A stretch of 8,891 nucleotides of DNA from Actinomycetes bacterium (GCA_021798075.1 JAJZYO010000063.1:1-8891); one strand, 5' to 3'. Positions 1 to 6,269 are shown, counted from the first letter of the stretch. A program made the numbers and translations. The notes: generated by a model from the letters alone, not told the origin.

Positions 1-399
1 GACCTCTACCCCACGTTGCTCGAGGTGGCAGGGGTGGGGGTCGCCGCCGAGCAGTGCCTGGACGGGACGAGCTTCATGGGCGCCCTCCTTGGTGGTGAGC
101 ACTCGAGGGGCCCCCTGTTCTGGTACTACCCGCACTACAGCAACCAGGGCGGGCTCCCTGTTGCGGCCGTGCGGGACGGGAAGTGGAAGCTCGTGCTCTC
201 CTATGAAACGGGGGCCATTGAGCTCTACGACCTGACGGAGGACATCGGGGAGGCCAGCGACCTGGCAGGCAGCGAGCCTGAGGTGGCAGCCCGGTTGGCG
301 GCGCTGCTTGCCGCTTGGAGCTCGGAGGTTGGTGCGTACCAGCCGGGGCGGAACGCGTTCGCCGCTTTCGCCGACGTGGATGGCGGAGGAGGACCGTGA
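1..399 (+). CDS. Arylsulfatase-like sulfatase, C-terminal part (5' end outside the window)
   Basis: The reading frame is open from the first base and gives 132 residues, so only the C-terminal subdomain of a sulfatase is visible; the catalytic formylglycine motif lies to the left. The visible part opens with DLYPTLLEVAG, then a short LDG-x-S segment, F-W-Y-Y-P-H-Y-S-N-Q-G-G near residues 40-51, A-V-R-D-G-K-W-K-L, E-L-Y-D-L and D-I-G-E. This order is characteristic of the C-terminal end of type I (alkaline phosphatase superfamily) sulfatases of the arylsulfatase A / GalNAc-6-sulfatase kind, which hydrolyse sulfate esters on aryl or sugar substrates. The substrate cannot be told from this fragment. 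Its stop codon overlaps the GTG start of the next sulfatase by 4 nt, so the two are probably co-transcribed and translationally coupled. Family assignment is firm; whether it is Cys- or Ser-type is unknown. Confidence 0.9.
   Translation, partial: DLYPTLLEVAGVGVAAEQCLDGTSFMGALLGGEHSRGPLFWYYPHYSNQGGLPVAAVRDGKWKLVLSYETGAIELYDLTEDIGEASDLAGSEPEVAARLAALLAAWSSEVGAYQPGRNAFAAFADVDGGGGP
385..392 (+). promoter_or_regulatory. Strong Shine-Dalgarno that sets the GTG start of the second sulfatase
   Basis: The purine run GGAGGAGG, inside the last codons of the upstream sulfatase, ends 3 nt before the GTG at 396; its first GGAGGA lies 5 nt away. The GTG overlaps the upstream TGA as GTGA. This supports starting the second sulfatase at 396 rather than at the more upstream in-frame ATG at 315, which would overlap the first gene by 85 nt. 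Confidence 0.7.
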
Positions 400-1940
400 G
401 CGAGCAGGAGAGCGGTGGACGGAGGCAGGGCGACGGCAAGGCGAGCCGGGGAGACAGAGGCCGGCGCCCCAATGTCGTCGTGGTGCTTGCCGATGACATG
501 GGCTGGGGCGACCTCGGCTGTTATGGGGCGACGAAGATCCCCACGCCTGCCATGGACCGCGTGGCCGCCGAGGGGGCCCGGGCGACTGACTGCCATTCGG
601 CTTCCGCTGTGTGCACACCCAGTCGGTACGCGATCATGACGGGCCGGTACGCATGGCGGAGCCCCCTCAAACGGCACGTGCTCATAGGCCATGCACCCGC
701 GATCATCGAGCCTGGGCGACCGACCATCGCGTCTGTGCTCAGGTCCGCGGGTTACGCCACGGGCGCCTTCGGCAAGTGGCACCTGGGCCTTGGTTGGCGT
801 TTCAAGGACGGGCGCGCCTGGGACGCGTTTGCGCCAGGGGCGCCGTTGGTCGCCGAGGTCGACGACGGGACGAACATCGATTATGCCGCCGGGTTCAGTG
901 ACGGCCCTGTCGAGCGAGGCTTCGACAGGTTCTTCGGTATCGCCGGGTCGTTGGACATGGCGCCGTACTGCTACCTGGACCAGGACACCACGGTCGGGCT
1001 CCCCTGCGAGCCGAAGGCGGTGCTGCGTGCCGCATACGGCTATCAACGTCCTGGGCTGCAGACGCCGGACTGGCAGGACGAGGGTGTCGACCTGCGTTTC
1101 ACGGATGAGGCTTGCGAGTGGGTGCGGGCCCAGGCGGGCGCGGGGAGGAGCTTCCTGTGCTACCTGGCGCTGTCCGCGCCCCACCGGCCCTGTGTGCCGC
1201 CCGAGCTTGCCCGGGGCCGGTCTCAAGCAGGTCCGCGGGGCGACATGGTGAGCGTGGTGGACTGGGCGGTCGGGAGGGTGACGGCCCTGCTCGACGAGCT
1301 GGGCCTGGCCGACGACACGCTGCTGATCGTCACCAGCGACAACGGTGCGGACCTGGCGGACTACGACGGCGACACGCATGGGCACAAGGCGAACGGGGAC
1401 TGGCGGGGCCAGAAGGCCGACATATTCGAGGGAGGGCACCGGGAGCCGTTCCTGGCTCGTTGGCCCGGGCGTATCCCGGCGGGGAGCGTCACCGGGGAAC
1501 TGTTCGGTTTGATCGACCTGTTACCGACGATCGCTTCGGCGACGGGAGCCAGAGTGCCCGACGGTGCGGCCGAAGATGCAGTTGACGTGCTGGGGGTGCT
1601 GGTAGGAGAGACGGCCAGCAGGCGTGAGACGATGGTCCAGCACAGCCTGGGTGCGACCTTCGGCCTGCGGTGGAGGAACTGGAAGCTCGTGATGGGGAGC
1701 GGGTCAGGCGGGTTCAGCGCCCCGTCAGGCCAGCCCTGCGGGGCCGGGGCGCAGGAAGGCCAACTGTACGACCTGGCCGCTGATCCCGGTGAAACGACGA
1801 ACCTGTGGGGTGTGCGGCAGGACCTTGTGCGCCAGCTCTACAAGGAGCTGAAGTCGATAGCCGGCGGTCCTGCGAGCGGTTTGTCATTTGACGTGGTCCC
1901 GAGCGATGAGCTCGAGGAGACGGCAGCGGCAAGCGGGTGA
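396..1940 (+). CDS. Type I sulfatase (Cys-type, formylglycine-dependent)
   Basis: This 514-residue protein is a complete sulfatase predicted to hydrolyse a sulfate ester, with formylglycine as the catalytic residue. Numbering from GTG 396: after a polar, Arg/Gly-rich N-terminus of about 25 residues comes N-V-V-V-V-L-A-D-D-M-G-W-G-D, with metal-binding D33 and D34. The sulfatase signature C-T-P-S-R follows with Cys73 (codon 612-614). Then come G-K-W-H-L-G (K127, H129), A-P-H (H263), S-D-N-G (D315, N316), G-Q-K (K340) and a C-terminal L-Y-D-L-A-A-D-P-G-E-T-T-N-L segment. The usual catalytic and metal-site positions all appear to be filled. No signal peptide is visible, so a cytoplasmic location is likely. 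The Cys in C-T-P-S-R fits modification by the anSME encoded convergently just downstream. It overlaps the preceding sulfatase gene by 4 nt. A rare TTA Leu codon occurs at 1521. The substrate is unknown; sulfated sugars and aryl sulfates are both possible. Confidence 0.93.
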   Translation: MSEQESGGRRQGDGKASRGDRGRRPNVVVVLADDMGWGDLGCYGATKIPTPAMDRVAAEGARATDCHSASAVCTPSRYAIMTGRYAWRSPLKRHVLIGHAPAIIEPGRPTIASVLRSAGYATGAFGKWHLGLGWRFKDGRAWDAFAPGAPLVAEVDDGTNIDYAAGFSDGPVERGFDRFFGIAGSLDMAPYCYLDQDTTVGLPCEPKAVLRAAYGYQRPGLQTPDWQDEGVDLRFTDEACEWVRAQAGAGRSFLCYLALSAPHRPCVPPELARGRSQAGPRGDMVSVVDWAVGRVTALLDELGLADDTLLIVTSDNGADLADYDGDTHGHKANGDWRGQKADIFEGGHREPFLARWPGRIPAGSVTGELFGLIDLLPTIASATGARVPDGAAEDAVDVLGVLVGETASRRETMVQHSLGATFGLRWRNWKLVMGSGSGGFSAPSGQPCGAGAQEGQLYDLAADPGETTNLWGVRQDLVRQLYKELKSIAGGPASGLSFDVVPSDELEETAAASG

Positions 1941-1971
1941 GGACCGGGCCCCGGGGTGCCGGGGGAGGCAG

Positions 1972-1991
1972 CGCGGTGCCCGAGCACCGCG
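1972..1991. terminator. Hairpin between convergent sulfatase and anSME genes
   Basis: CGCGGTGC at 1972-1979 pairs perfectly with GCACCGCG at 1984-1991 around a 4-nt loop. It sits in the 66-nt gap between the stop codons of the convergent sulfatase (1940) and anSME (2007). There is no T-tract on either side, so it would be a non-canonical, possibly bidirectional, terminator of the kind often seen in high-GC genomes. The position supports this, but GC-rich spacers form hairpins easily. Confidence 0.4.
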
Positions 1992-2006
1992 TAGCGGCGC
2001 GACCGG

Positions 2007-3290
2007 TCAGCGGGCCGGGGGGTGCCCCGGGGCAGGCCGACCGTGGCAGTGCTTGGTCTTGCGACCGCTGCCACACGGGCATGCGGTGTTGCGCCCGGCT
2101 GTGCGGAACTCGTCGTACACGCTCGAGGCCGGCTTGCCCTCGGACAAGAGCTTGCGTACGAGGCGGAGAGGCCCGTCGACGTGGTGGAAGAACGTCTTGT
2201 AGCCCTCGCAGAGGTAGTTGAGGCCCGGGTCGCCGTCCGGGGTCGTGGTGAAGCGGTTCTTCGGGCATTCTCCCCAGCAGGCGAACAGGACGTCACAGCT
2301 CTTGCAGTAGGGGGGCAGGCTGTCCCGCTTCTGTGAGCCGAAGTGGCGCTGGGCCTGGGATGCAAGCAGCTCCACCAGGTGTGTCTCGGTTATGTTCCCG
2401 ATCAGATGGTCCTTGTGCACGAAGTGGTCGCACGAGTAGACGTCCCCATTGTGCTCGAGCGCGACTGCGTTGCCACACGTCTCGGAGAAGACGCACAGCC
2501 CAGGCTGGGCACCGAGCCAGGCCGCAACGGCTGATTCGAAGGTCTGGACGAAGACGCGGCCGACGTCCTGGCTAAGCCATTCGTCGAAGACCGTGGTCAA
2601 GAAGTGGCCCCACTGGTCGGGGGTAACGGTCCTGGGGGTCACCGCTGCGAGGTGGGCCTGCTGGGGTACGTGCTCGACGATCGGGATGAACTGCAGGTAC
2701 TGCCCGCCGCACTCGTCGCGCAGGTAGCGGTACACGTCCAGGGGGTGGCCGGCGTTCGCGGCATGAACGGTGCACAGCAGGTTGTAGTCGACACCGTGGG
2801 CCCGAAGGACAGCCAGGCCGCGCAGCACCCGCTCGGAAGTGGGGCGTCCCTTCTTGTCGACCCTGAAGGCGTCGTGCAGCGAGGGGGGGCCGTCTATGCT
2901 GACACCCACCAGGAACCCGTGCTCGGCCAAGAAGCGCGCCCACTCCTCGTCGAGCAGCGTCGCGTTGGTCTGAAGTGTGTGCAGCACATGCTGGCCGGGG
3001 CGGAGGTACCGCTCAGCTGTCTCGACAACGCGGCGGAAGAAGTCCAAGCCCATCAGGGTCGGCTCGCCCCCTTGCCAGGCCAGTGTGACCTCGGTGCCGT
3101 CATGGGCCTCGATGAGCTGCCGGACGTAGAGGTCCAGGACGTCGTCGCCCATGCGGAAACGGCCGCTGGGGTAGAGCTCTTCTTTTGCCAGGTAGAAGCA
3201 GTACTGGCAGTCGAGGTTGCAGATCGCGCCGGTCGGCTTGCCCATCACGTGGAAGGTGGCCGGGGCGTCAGGGGGGCGCGGGTCGGGCAT
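2007..3290 (-). CDS. Anaerobic sulfatase-maturating enzyme (radical SAM/SPASM) with C-terminal SEC-C motif
   Basis: This 427-residue protein is predicted to oxidise the active-site Cys (or Ser) of sulfatases to C-alpha-formylglycine using S-adenosylmethionine. Residues 24-31 carry the radical SAM motif C-N-L-D-C-Q-Y-C, and G-G-E-P-T follows at 74-78. The SPASM region holds eight Cys at 266, 272, 287, 329, 332, 338, 342 and 361, the spacing expected for two auxiliary 4Fe-4S clusters in anSME. Asp288, directly after Cys287, is at the position of the anSME catalytic base. Residues 404-417 (C-P-C-G-S-G-R-K-T-K-H-C-H) form a SEC-C-type zinc-binding motif. The likely substrates are the Cys-type sulfatase facing it and perhaps the sulfatase upstream of that. 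The start is uncertain. ATG 3290 gives a family-like N-terminus (T-F-H-V-M-G-K-P-T-G) but has no clear Shine-Dalgarno. An in-frame GTG ending at 3359, with AGGA 8 nt upstream, is the main alternative. Confidence 0.93.
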   Translation of the reverse strand: MPDPRPPDAPATFHVMGKPTGAICNLDCQYCFYLAKEELYPSGRFRMGDDVLDLYVRQLIEAHDGTEVTLAWQGGEPTLMGLDFFRRVVETAERYLRPGQHVLHTLQTNATLLDEEWARFLAEHGFLVGVSIDGPPSLHDAFRVDKKGRPTSERVLRGLAVLRAHGVDYNLLCTVHAANAGHPLDVYRYLRDECGGQYLQFIPIVEHVPQQAHLAAVTPRTVTPDQWGHFLTTVFDEWLSQDVGRVFVQTFESAVAAWLGAQPGLCVFSETCGNAVALEHNGDVYSCDHFVHKDHLIGNITETHLVELLASQAQRHFGSQKRDSLPPYCKSCDVLFACWGECPKNRFTTTPDGDPGLNYLCEGYKTFFHHVDGPLRLVRKLLSEGKPASSVYDEFRTAGRNTACPCGSGRKTKHCHGRPAPGHPPAR

Positions 3291-3452
3291 GAGGGGGCCG
3301 AGCCCGGAGGCCGTCCTGTCCGGCCTGGTTGCGTAGAAGGGAACAGGGACAGCAGCCACCGTGTACATCCTATGGAGTGCAGGACGGCCCATGGAGCGCC
3401 GAGTGCGTCCTCGCAGTGCGGCCTGGGACATTGGCTGCTATGGCCCCGCTCG

Positions 3453-3484
3453 TCGCCGGGTGCGAGGCCGGGGGCCCCCGGCGA
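3453..3484. repeat. Inverted repeat / GC-rich hairpin
   Basis: TCGCCGGG at 3453-3460 is complementary to CCCGGCGA at 3477-3484, an 8-bp stem. The 16-nt loop can itself pair through GGCC segments. It would lie in the 5' leader or promoter-proximal region of the minus-strand anSME. Function is unknown; the high GC content makes chance occurrence plausible. Confidence 0.35.
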
Positions 3485-3535
3485 TGCTTAGCACCATGCG
3501 CCGGTGCGGGCCGTCCGCGAGGAAGCGGGGAATAT

Positions 3536-3551
3536 CGTAGTTATAACTACG
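3536..3551. promoter_or_regulatory. Perfect 16-bp palindrome, candidate operator between divergent genes
   Basis: CGTAGTTATAACTACG is its own reverse complement over all 16 positions. It lies 246 nt upstream of the anSME start and 157 nt upstream of the MFS start. Its centre contains TATAAC on each strand, a good -10-like hexamer in both directions. An A/T-rich perfect palindrome in a strongly GC-rich region is typical of a binding site for a dimeric repressor or activator. I cannot name the regulator family, and no regulator gene lies next to it. Confidence 0.5.
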
Positions 3552-3694
3552 GTTGAGGTGGGGTGGTAGCGTCAAAGGCCCTTGGACTTTGCGTTACCGG
3601 AGGCCTGCCAGGGGACCGGTGGGGCTGAGCGCGAGCGTCGGGCCGCGAGCCGGCCCGGGCACTGTACGGCCACCAGGTAGGGACAGAGCACAGC

Positions 3695-3702
3695 AGGAAG
3701 GA
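3695..3702 (+). promoter_or_regulatory. Shine-Dalgarno of the MFS gene
   Basis: AGGAAGGA ends 5 nt before ATG 3708. This canonical spacing confirms the chosen start of the transporter. Confidence 0.7.
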
Positions 3703-3707
3703 CGCCA

Positions 3708-4997
3708 ATGAACAGTCACCAGCCAGGGCCGGGGCGGCTGCTCGGCGTCACCTCGCTCGCCCACTTCCTCAATGACGGGGTGGTGTTCTTCATACCCGTG
3801 ATAGGTGACCTGCTCTCCCAGGACCACCACGTCTCGGCTGCCCTGGTGACGGCGATGCTCACGCTGTTCTACATCACCTCGGCCGGGTCCGGGATCGCTG
3901 TCGGCCTGGTGGCAGACGCCATCGGCCGGAGGGGGACCATGATCGCGCTGGGTATCGCGACGCTGGGGGTGAGCCTCCTCGGGTTCTATGCCGCCCTCTC
4001 GCTGCAGGGGGTGCCCGGCGACGTCCTCGTCCTGGTGGCCGCAGTGGTGGCTGGGTTCGGCAGCTCGTTCTACCACCCATTGGGCGGTTCGGTCCTCCAG
4101 CTCGGCTACTCGGGGGGTTCCCGGGGCTGGGCGCTCGGTATCAACGGCGCTGCGGGGAGCTTCGGGCGGGCGCTGTACCCGGCACTGTTCTTCGTGATCG
4201 CTGCCCTGGGGATCTCGCGTCCCGCCACGGCGGTGGTGTTCGGGGTGCTCAGCCTCCTGGCCGCTACCGTCGTTGCCTTGGGGTTGCCGGCCTATGCCGG
4301 TGAGACGGGCGCTGCGGCCTCGGCCGGCGGGCCGGTGGGGGGAGAGGTGCACGGTGCCCAGATGTCTGCCCGGGCCGGCAGCGGTGGCGGGTCGCTGCGG
4401 TCCCTGCTCAGCCGGAGCGTGGTGGCGCTCATGGGTATCGCCTTCTTCCGTTCGGTGGCCTTCATCGGCATCGTGTCCTGGATCCCGATCTACCTCACCA
4501 CGCAACGCCACGCCGGGTTGTCGACCAGTCTCGGTTGGACGGTAACGGTGATGTACGCCGGGGGCATCGTCGGTCAGCCCATGTTCGGCTTCCTGGCCGA
4601 CCGGTTCGACAAGCGGCTGATGCTCGCCGTCGACAGCCTCGGTTCGGCGCTCGGCATCTTTGCCTTCCTGTCCACGTCCGGCACCGGGGCGGCCGCACTG
4701 CTGGCGCTCGTGGTGTTCGGCTTCTTCACCTTCAGCGGGTTCCCCCTGTTGATGTCGCTGGTCGCCGATTACGTGCCCAAGTCCTCCTCCACGACCGGCA
4801 ACGCGCTGGTGTGGGGGGTCGGCTCCACGGGGGGCCAGGCTCTCGGGCCTCTCGTCACAAGCCTGTTGATGGGGGGCTCTGACGCCCGGCTGGGTACGGC
4901 CTTTGCCGTGCTGGGGGCGATGGCCGCAGCCACCGTGCTCGCCACGCCACTACTGGAGCGCACCACCAGGTCGGCCCGGATGGCGCTGTTCGGCTGA
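3708..4997 (+). CDS. MFS transporter, Fsr (fosmidomycin resistance)-like
   Basis: This 429-residue membrane protein has the usual length and about 12 hydrophobic segments of a major facilitator superfamily secondary transporter. The first half carries the loop 2-3 motif G-L-V-A-D-A-I-G-R-R-G at residues 66-76. The pseudo-symmetric second half has G-F-L-A-D-R-F-D-K-R at 294-303. A polar, Gly/Ala-rich loop at about 196-230 separates the halves. The segment G-F-G-S-S-F-Y-H-P-L-G-G at about 116-127 resembles the S-x-F-H-P motif of the Fsr group, so efflux of a small anion or drug is one option. Its position next to the sulfatase/anSME module, divergent from anSME, also allows transport of a sulfated or desulfated compound, but that is inference. 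The start is supported by AGGAAGGA 5 nt upstream. The substrate is not identifiable from sequence. Confidence 0.9.
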   Translation: MNSHQPGPGRLLGVTSLAHFLNDGVVFFIPVIGDLLSQDHHVSAALVTAMLTLFYITSAGSGIAVGLVADAIGRRGTMIALGIATLGVSLLGFYAALSLQGVPGDVLVLVAAVVAGFGSSFYHPLGGSVLQLGYSGGSRGWALGINGAAGSFGRALYPALFFVIAALGISRPATAVVFGVLSLLAATVVALGLPAYAGETGAAASAGGPVGGEVHGAQMSARAGSGGGSLRSLLSRSVVALMGIAFFRSVAFIGIVSWIPIYLTTQRHAGLSTSLGWTVTVMYAGGIVGQPMFGFLADRFDKRLMLAVDSLGSALGIFAFLSTSGTGAAALLALVVFGFFTFSGFPLLMSLVADYVPKSSSTTGNALVWGVGSTGGQALGPLVTSLLMGGSDARLGTAFAVLGAMAAATVLATPLLERTTRSARMALFG

Positions 4998-5026
4998 GCG
5001 CCGACACGTCAGGGCTCGTCGGCACC

Positions 5027-5065
5027 GGGTGCCAGGCCTGGGCGCCAGGCCCGGGTGCCAGGCCT
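5027..5065 (+). repeat. Three 13-bp tandem repeats upstream of the LLM gene
   Basis: Units at 5027-5039, 5040-5052 and 5053-5065 follow the pattern GGGTGCCAGGCCT. The first and third units are identical and the middle one differs at two positions. The array ends 10 nt before a candidate -10 box and so covers the expected -35 and upstream region. It could be a set of protein-binding sites, or a slippage product that also forms the terminator hairpin of the MFS gene. Confidence 0.6.
5035..5051 (+). terminator. Hairpin downstream of the MFS gene
   Basis: GGCCTGG (5035-5041) and CCAGGCC (5045-5051) form a perfect 7-bp stem with a 3-nt loop, 37 nt after the MFS stop. Another small inverted repeat, GGCACC/GGTGCC, lies at 5021-5033. 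No T-tract follows. It may end MFS transcription, but the same bases belong to the 13-bp tandem repeat, so the pairing may be a by-product. Confidence 0.35.
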
Positions 5066-5074
5066 TGCGGGTTG

Positions 5075-5080
5075 TAGGGT
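5075..5080 (+). promoter_or_regulatory. Candidate -10 box of a leaderless promoter for the LLM gene
   Basis: TAGGGT fits the actinobacterial TANNNT -10 pattern and ends 7 nt before ATG 5088, which places the expected transcription start at the start codon itself. No TTGACA-like -35 is visible, which is common for this promoter class. There is also no strong Shine-Dalgarno other than the short GCGGGG run that touches the ATG. Confidence 0.5.
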
Positions 5081-5087
5081 TGCGGGG

Positions 5088-5972
5088 ATGCGCTTCAGTG
5101 TCTGGCCGACCAGCTTGCAGCCCTGGGGGAGCCTGCTGGAGGTAGCTGCCCACGCCTCCCGGACGGGCTGGGACGGCATCTGGGTCGCCGACCACTTCAT
5201 GCCCCCGACCGAGCCCGCCGACGTGCCCATGCTCGAGTGCTGGAGCGTGCTGGCCGGGCTGGCCACGAGCGTCCCCCGCCTACGGATCGGCCCGCTGGTG
5301 ACGGGCAACACCTACCGCCACCCCGCTGTCCTGGCCAACATGGCGGCGACTGTCGACCAGATGAGCGGCGGGCGCCTGGTCCTGGGGCTGGGTGCCGGGT
5401 GGCAGGAGAACGAGCACCGGGCCTACGGGATCGAGTACCCCGACGTCCCGGGCCGCATCTCGCGTCTGGACGAGGCGTGTGCAGTGATCAAAGGGCTTCT
5501 CGGCACGGGGCGAGCCAACTTCGCCGGCCGGCACTACCGCTTGGCCGACGCCCCCATGGAGCCCAAGGCGCTCGGGGGGCATCTCCCGCTGCTGATCGGT
5601 GGTGCCGGGGAGAAGGTGATGCTGCGCATCGTGGCCCGGTGGGCGGACGAGTGGAACACCTGGGGGACGCCCGACGTCCTGGCCGCCAAGGGGCTCGTCC
5701 TGGACCGCCACTGTGAGGCGGAGGGCCGTGACCCGGCCAGCATTGCGCGGTCCGCCCAGGTCATCGTCCGTCTCGACGGCAGCCCCACTCTGCCCTCCAG
5801 GTTGCCGGCCGTCGCCGTGAGCGGGGCCGAGATGCAGGACATGCTCGGCCGTTACCAGGAGGCAGGGGTGGACGAGTTCATCTTCCCGGACTGGGAGCTG
5901 GGTACAGGGGCGGCGCGGAGCGATGTCCTCGAGCGGTTCCTGACCGAGGTGGCGGCACCTTTCAGGGGTTGA
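5088..5972 (+). CDS. LLM-class F420-dependent oxidoreductase
   Basis: This 294-residue protein has the luciferase-like monooxygenase TIM-barrel pattern, a family that uses reduced coenzyme F420 or FMN for hydride transfer or oxygenation. The N-terminal strand is M-R-F-S-V-W-P, then G-W-D-G-I-W-V-A-D-H-F at about 27-37 and R-H-P-A-V-L-A-N-M-A-A-T-V-D at 77-90. The diagnostic segment S-G-G-R-L-V-L-G-L-G-A-G-W is at 93-105 and P-L-L-I-G-G-A-G at 167-174. These match the F420-dependent branch well, although the substrate cannot be read from sequence. ATG 5088 is preferred over the upstream GTG at 5055 because the family N-terminus begins there and a TANNNT box lies 7 nt before it. The ATL gene begins 3 nt after the stop, so the two genes form a probable operon. 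Confidence 0.9.
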   Translation: MRFSVWPTSLQPWGSLLEVAAHASRTGWDGIWVADHFMPPTEPADVPMLECWSVLAGLATSVPRLRIGPLVTGNTYRHPAVLANMAATVDQMSGGRLVLGLGAGWQENEHRAYGIEYPDVPGRISRLDEACAVIKGLLGTGRANFAGRHYRLADAPMEPKALGGHLPLLIGGAGEKVMLRIVARWADEWNTWGTPDVLAAKGLVLDRHCEAEGRDPASIARSAQVIVRLDGSPTLPSRLPAVAVSGAEMQDMLGRYQEAGVDEFIFPDWELGTGAARSDVLERFLTEVAAPFRG

Positions 5973-5975
5973 GGG

Positions 5976-6269
5976 GTGGGACGGCCCCGGCCCGCTCCTC
6001 CAGGCGCTGAGCGTAGTGCCCGGATCCGGGACCGGGTGCTTGCCATACCGGAGGGTTTCGTGCGCACCTACGGCGACATAGACCCCGCTGCGCCCCGTCT
6101 GGTGGGCCACGTCCTGGCCACGAACGGGGACGACCTGCCTTGGCACCGTGTGGTGCGCGCCGACGGCTCGGCGCCGATGGGGCGTCGGCAGTTGGCGCTG
6201 CTTTTGGCCGAGGGCGTGCCGGTCAGAGGTGGCCGGGTCGACCTCGGCCGCGCCCGCCTGCCCGCTTGA
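5976..6269 (+). CDS. Alkyltransferase-like protein (ATL), MGMT DNA-binding domain homologue
   Basis: This 97-residue protein corresponds to the C-terminal DNA-binding domain of O6-alkylguanine-DNA alkyltransferase. Residues 24-35 read I-P-E-G-F-V-R-T-Y-G-D-I (Tyr32 in the nucleotide-flipping position), followed by P-R-L-V-G (Arg41, the position of the helix-stabilising Arg) at 40-44. The active-site motif is P-W-H-R-V at 55-59, then Q-L-A-L-L-L-A-E-G-V at 72-81 and R-V-D-L at 87-90. Trp56 stands where MGMT has its alkyl-accepting Cys (PCHRV), so the protein cannot transfer alkyl groups. Known ATLs of this kind bind O6-alkylguanine, flip it out and channel it into nucleotide excision repair. 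The size is typical of ATLs. Start: GTG 5976, with AGGGG 7 nt upstream inside the end of the LLM gene. It is probably co-transcribed with LLM and is followed by the alkB-like gene, which supports a role in alkylation repair. Confidence 0.92.
   Translation: MGRPRPAPPGAERSARIRDRVLAIPEGFVRTYGDIDPAAPRLVGHVLATNGDDLPWHRVVRADGSAPMGRRQLALLLAEGVPVRGGRVDLGRARLPA

Larger units (their letters stand above)
3291..3707. other. Divergent intergenic region between anSME and the MFS gene
   Basis: This 417-nt stretch has no convincing gene; its short open frames on either strand have no recognisable domains. It must hold the promoters of both divergent genes. It contains a GC-rich inverted repeat at 3453-3484, short inverted arms GCACC/GGTGC at 3491-3507, and an A/T-rich perfect palindrome at 3536-3551 that stands out from its surroundings. 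A TTGACG-like -35 on the minus strand (3570-3575) is 24 nt from the nearest TATAAC, too far for a standard sigma-70 promoter. I could not assign a definite promoter. Confidence 0.5.

Noticed and set aside
315..395. Longer N-terminus for the second sulfatase from ATG 315
   Set aside because: It would overlap the first sulfatase by 85 nt and add an Arg-rich stretch, whereas GTG 396 has GGAGGAGG upstream and the common 4-nt overlap.
225..1439. 404-codon open frame on the minus strand opposite the two sulfatases
   Set aside because: Its translation is Arg/Pro/Ala-rich with no recognisable domain, it lies antisense to a sulfatase with all catalytic motifs, and long antisense frames are expected at this GC content.
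3291..3431. Longer N-termini for the anSME (ATG at 3431, 3392 or 3368)
   Set aside because: The extra residues resemble no anSME N-terminus; ATG 3290 lies at the expected distance from the CxxxCxxC motif. The GTG ending at 3359 is kept only as an alternative.
2604..3491. 295-codon plus-strand frame opposite the anSME
   Set aside because: Antisense shadow of the anSME, whose radical SAM and SPASM cysteines are unambiguous.
3329..3556. 75-codon plus-strand frame in the divergent intergenic region
   Set aside because: No domain and no convincing Shine-Dalgarno; it runs through the palindrome and hairpin, so it is more likely non-coding.
3291..3707. Riboswitch, tRNA or small RNA in the large intergenic region
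   Set aside because: No cloverleaf, recognised riboswitch core or terminator with T-tract could be seen; the visible hairpins are short and GC-driven.
3594..4511. 305-codon minus-strand frame opposite the MFS gene
   Set aside because: Hydrophilic, repetitive His/Arg/Gly/Pro composition typical of the antisense of a membrane-protein gene; no domain and no start signal.
5976..6269. Active O6-methylguanine-DNA methyltransferase (Ogt/MGMT)
   Set aside because: The acceptor Cys of PCHRV is Trp (PWHRV) and the N-terminal domain is missing, so it is an ATL rather than an alkyltransferase.
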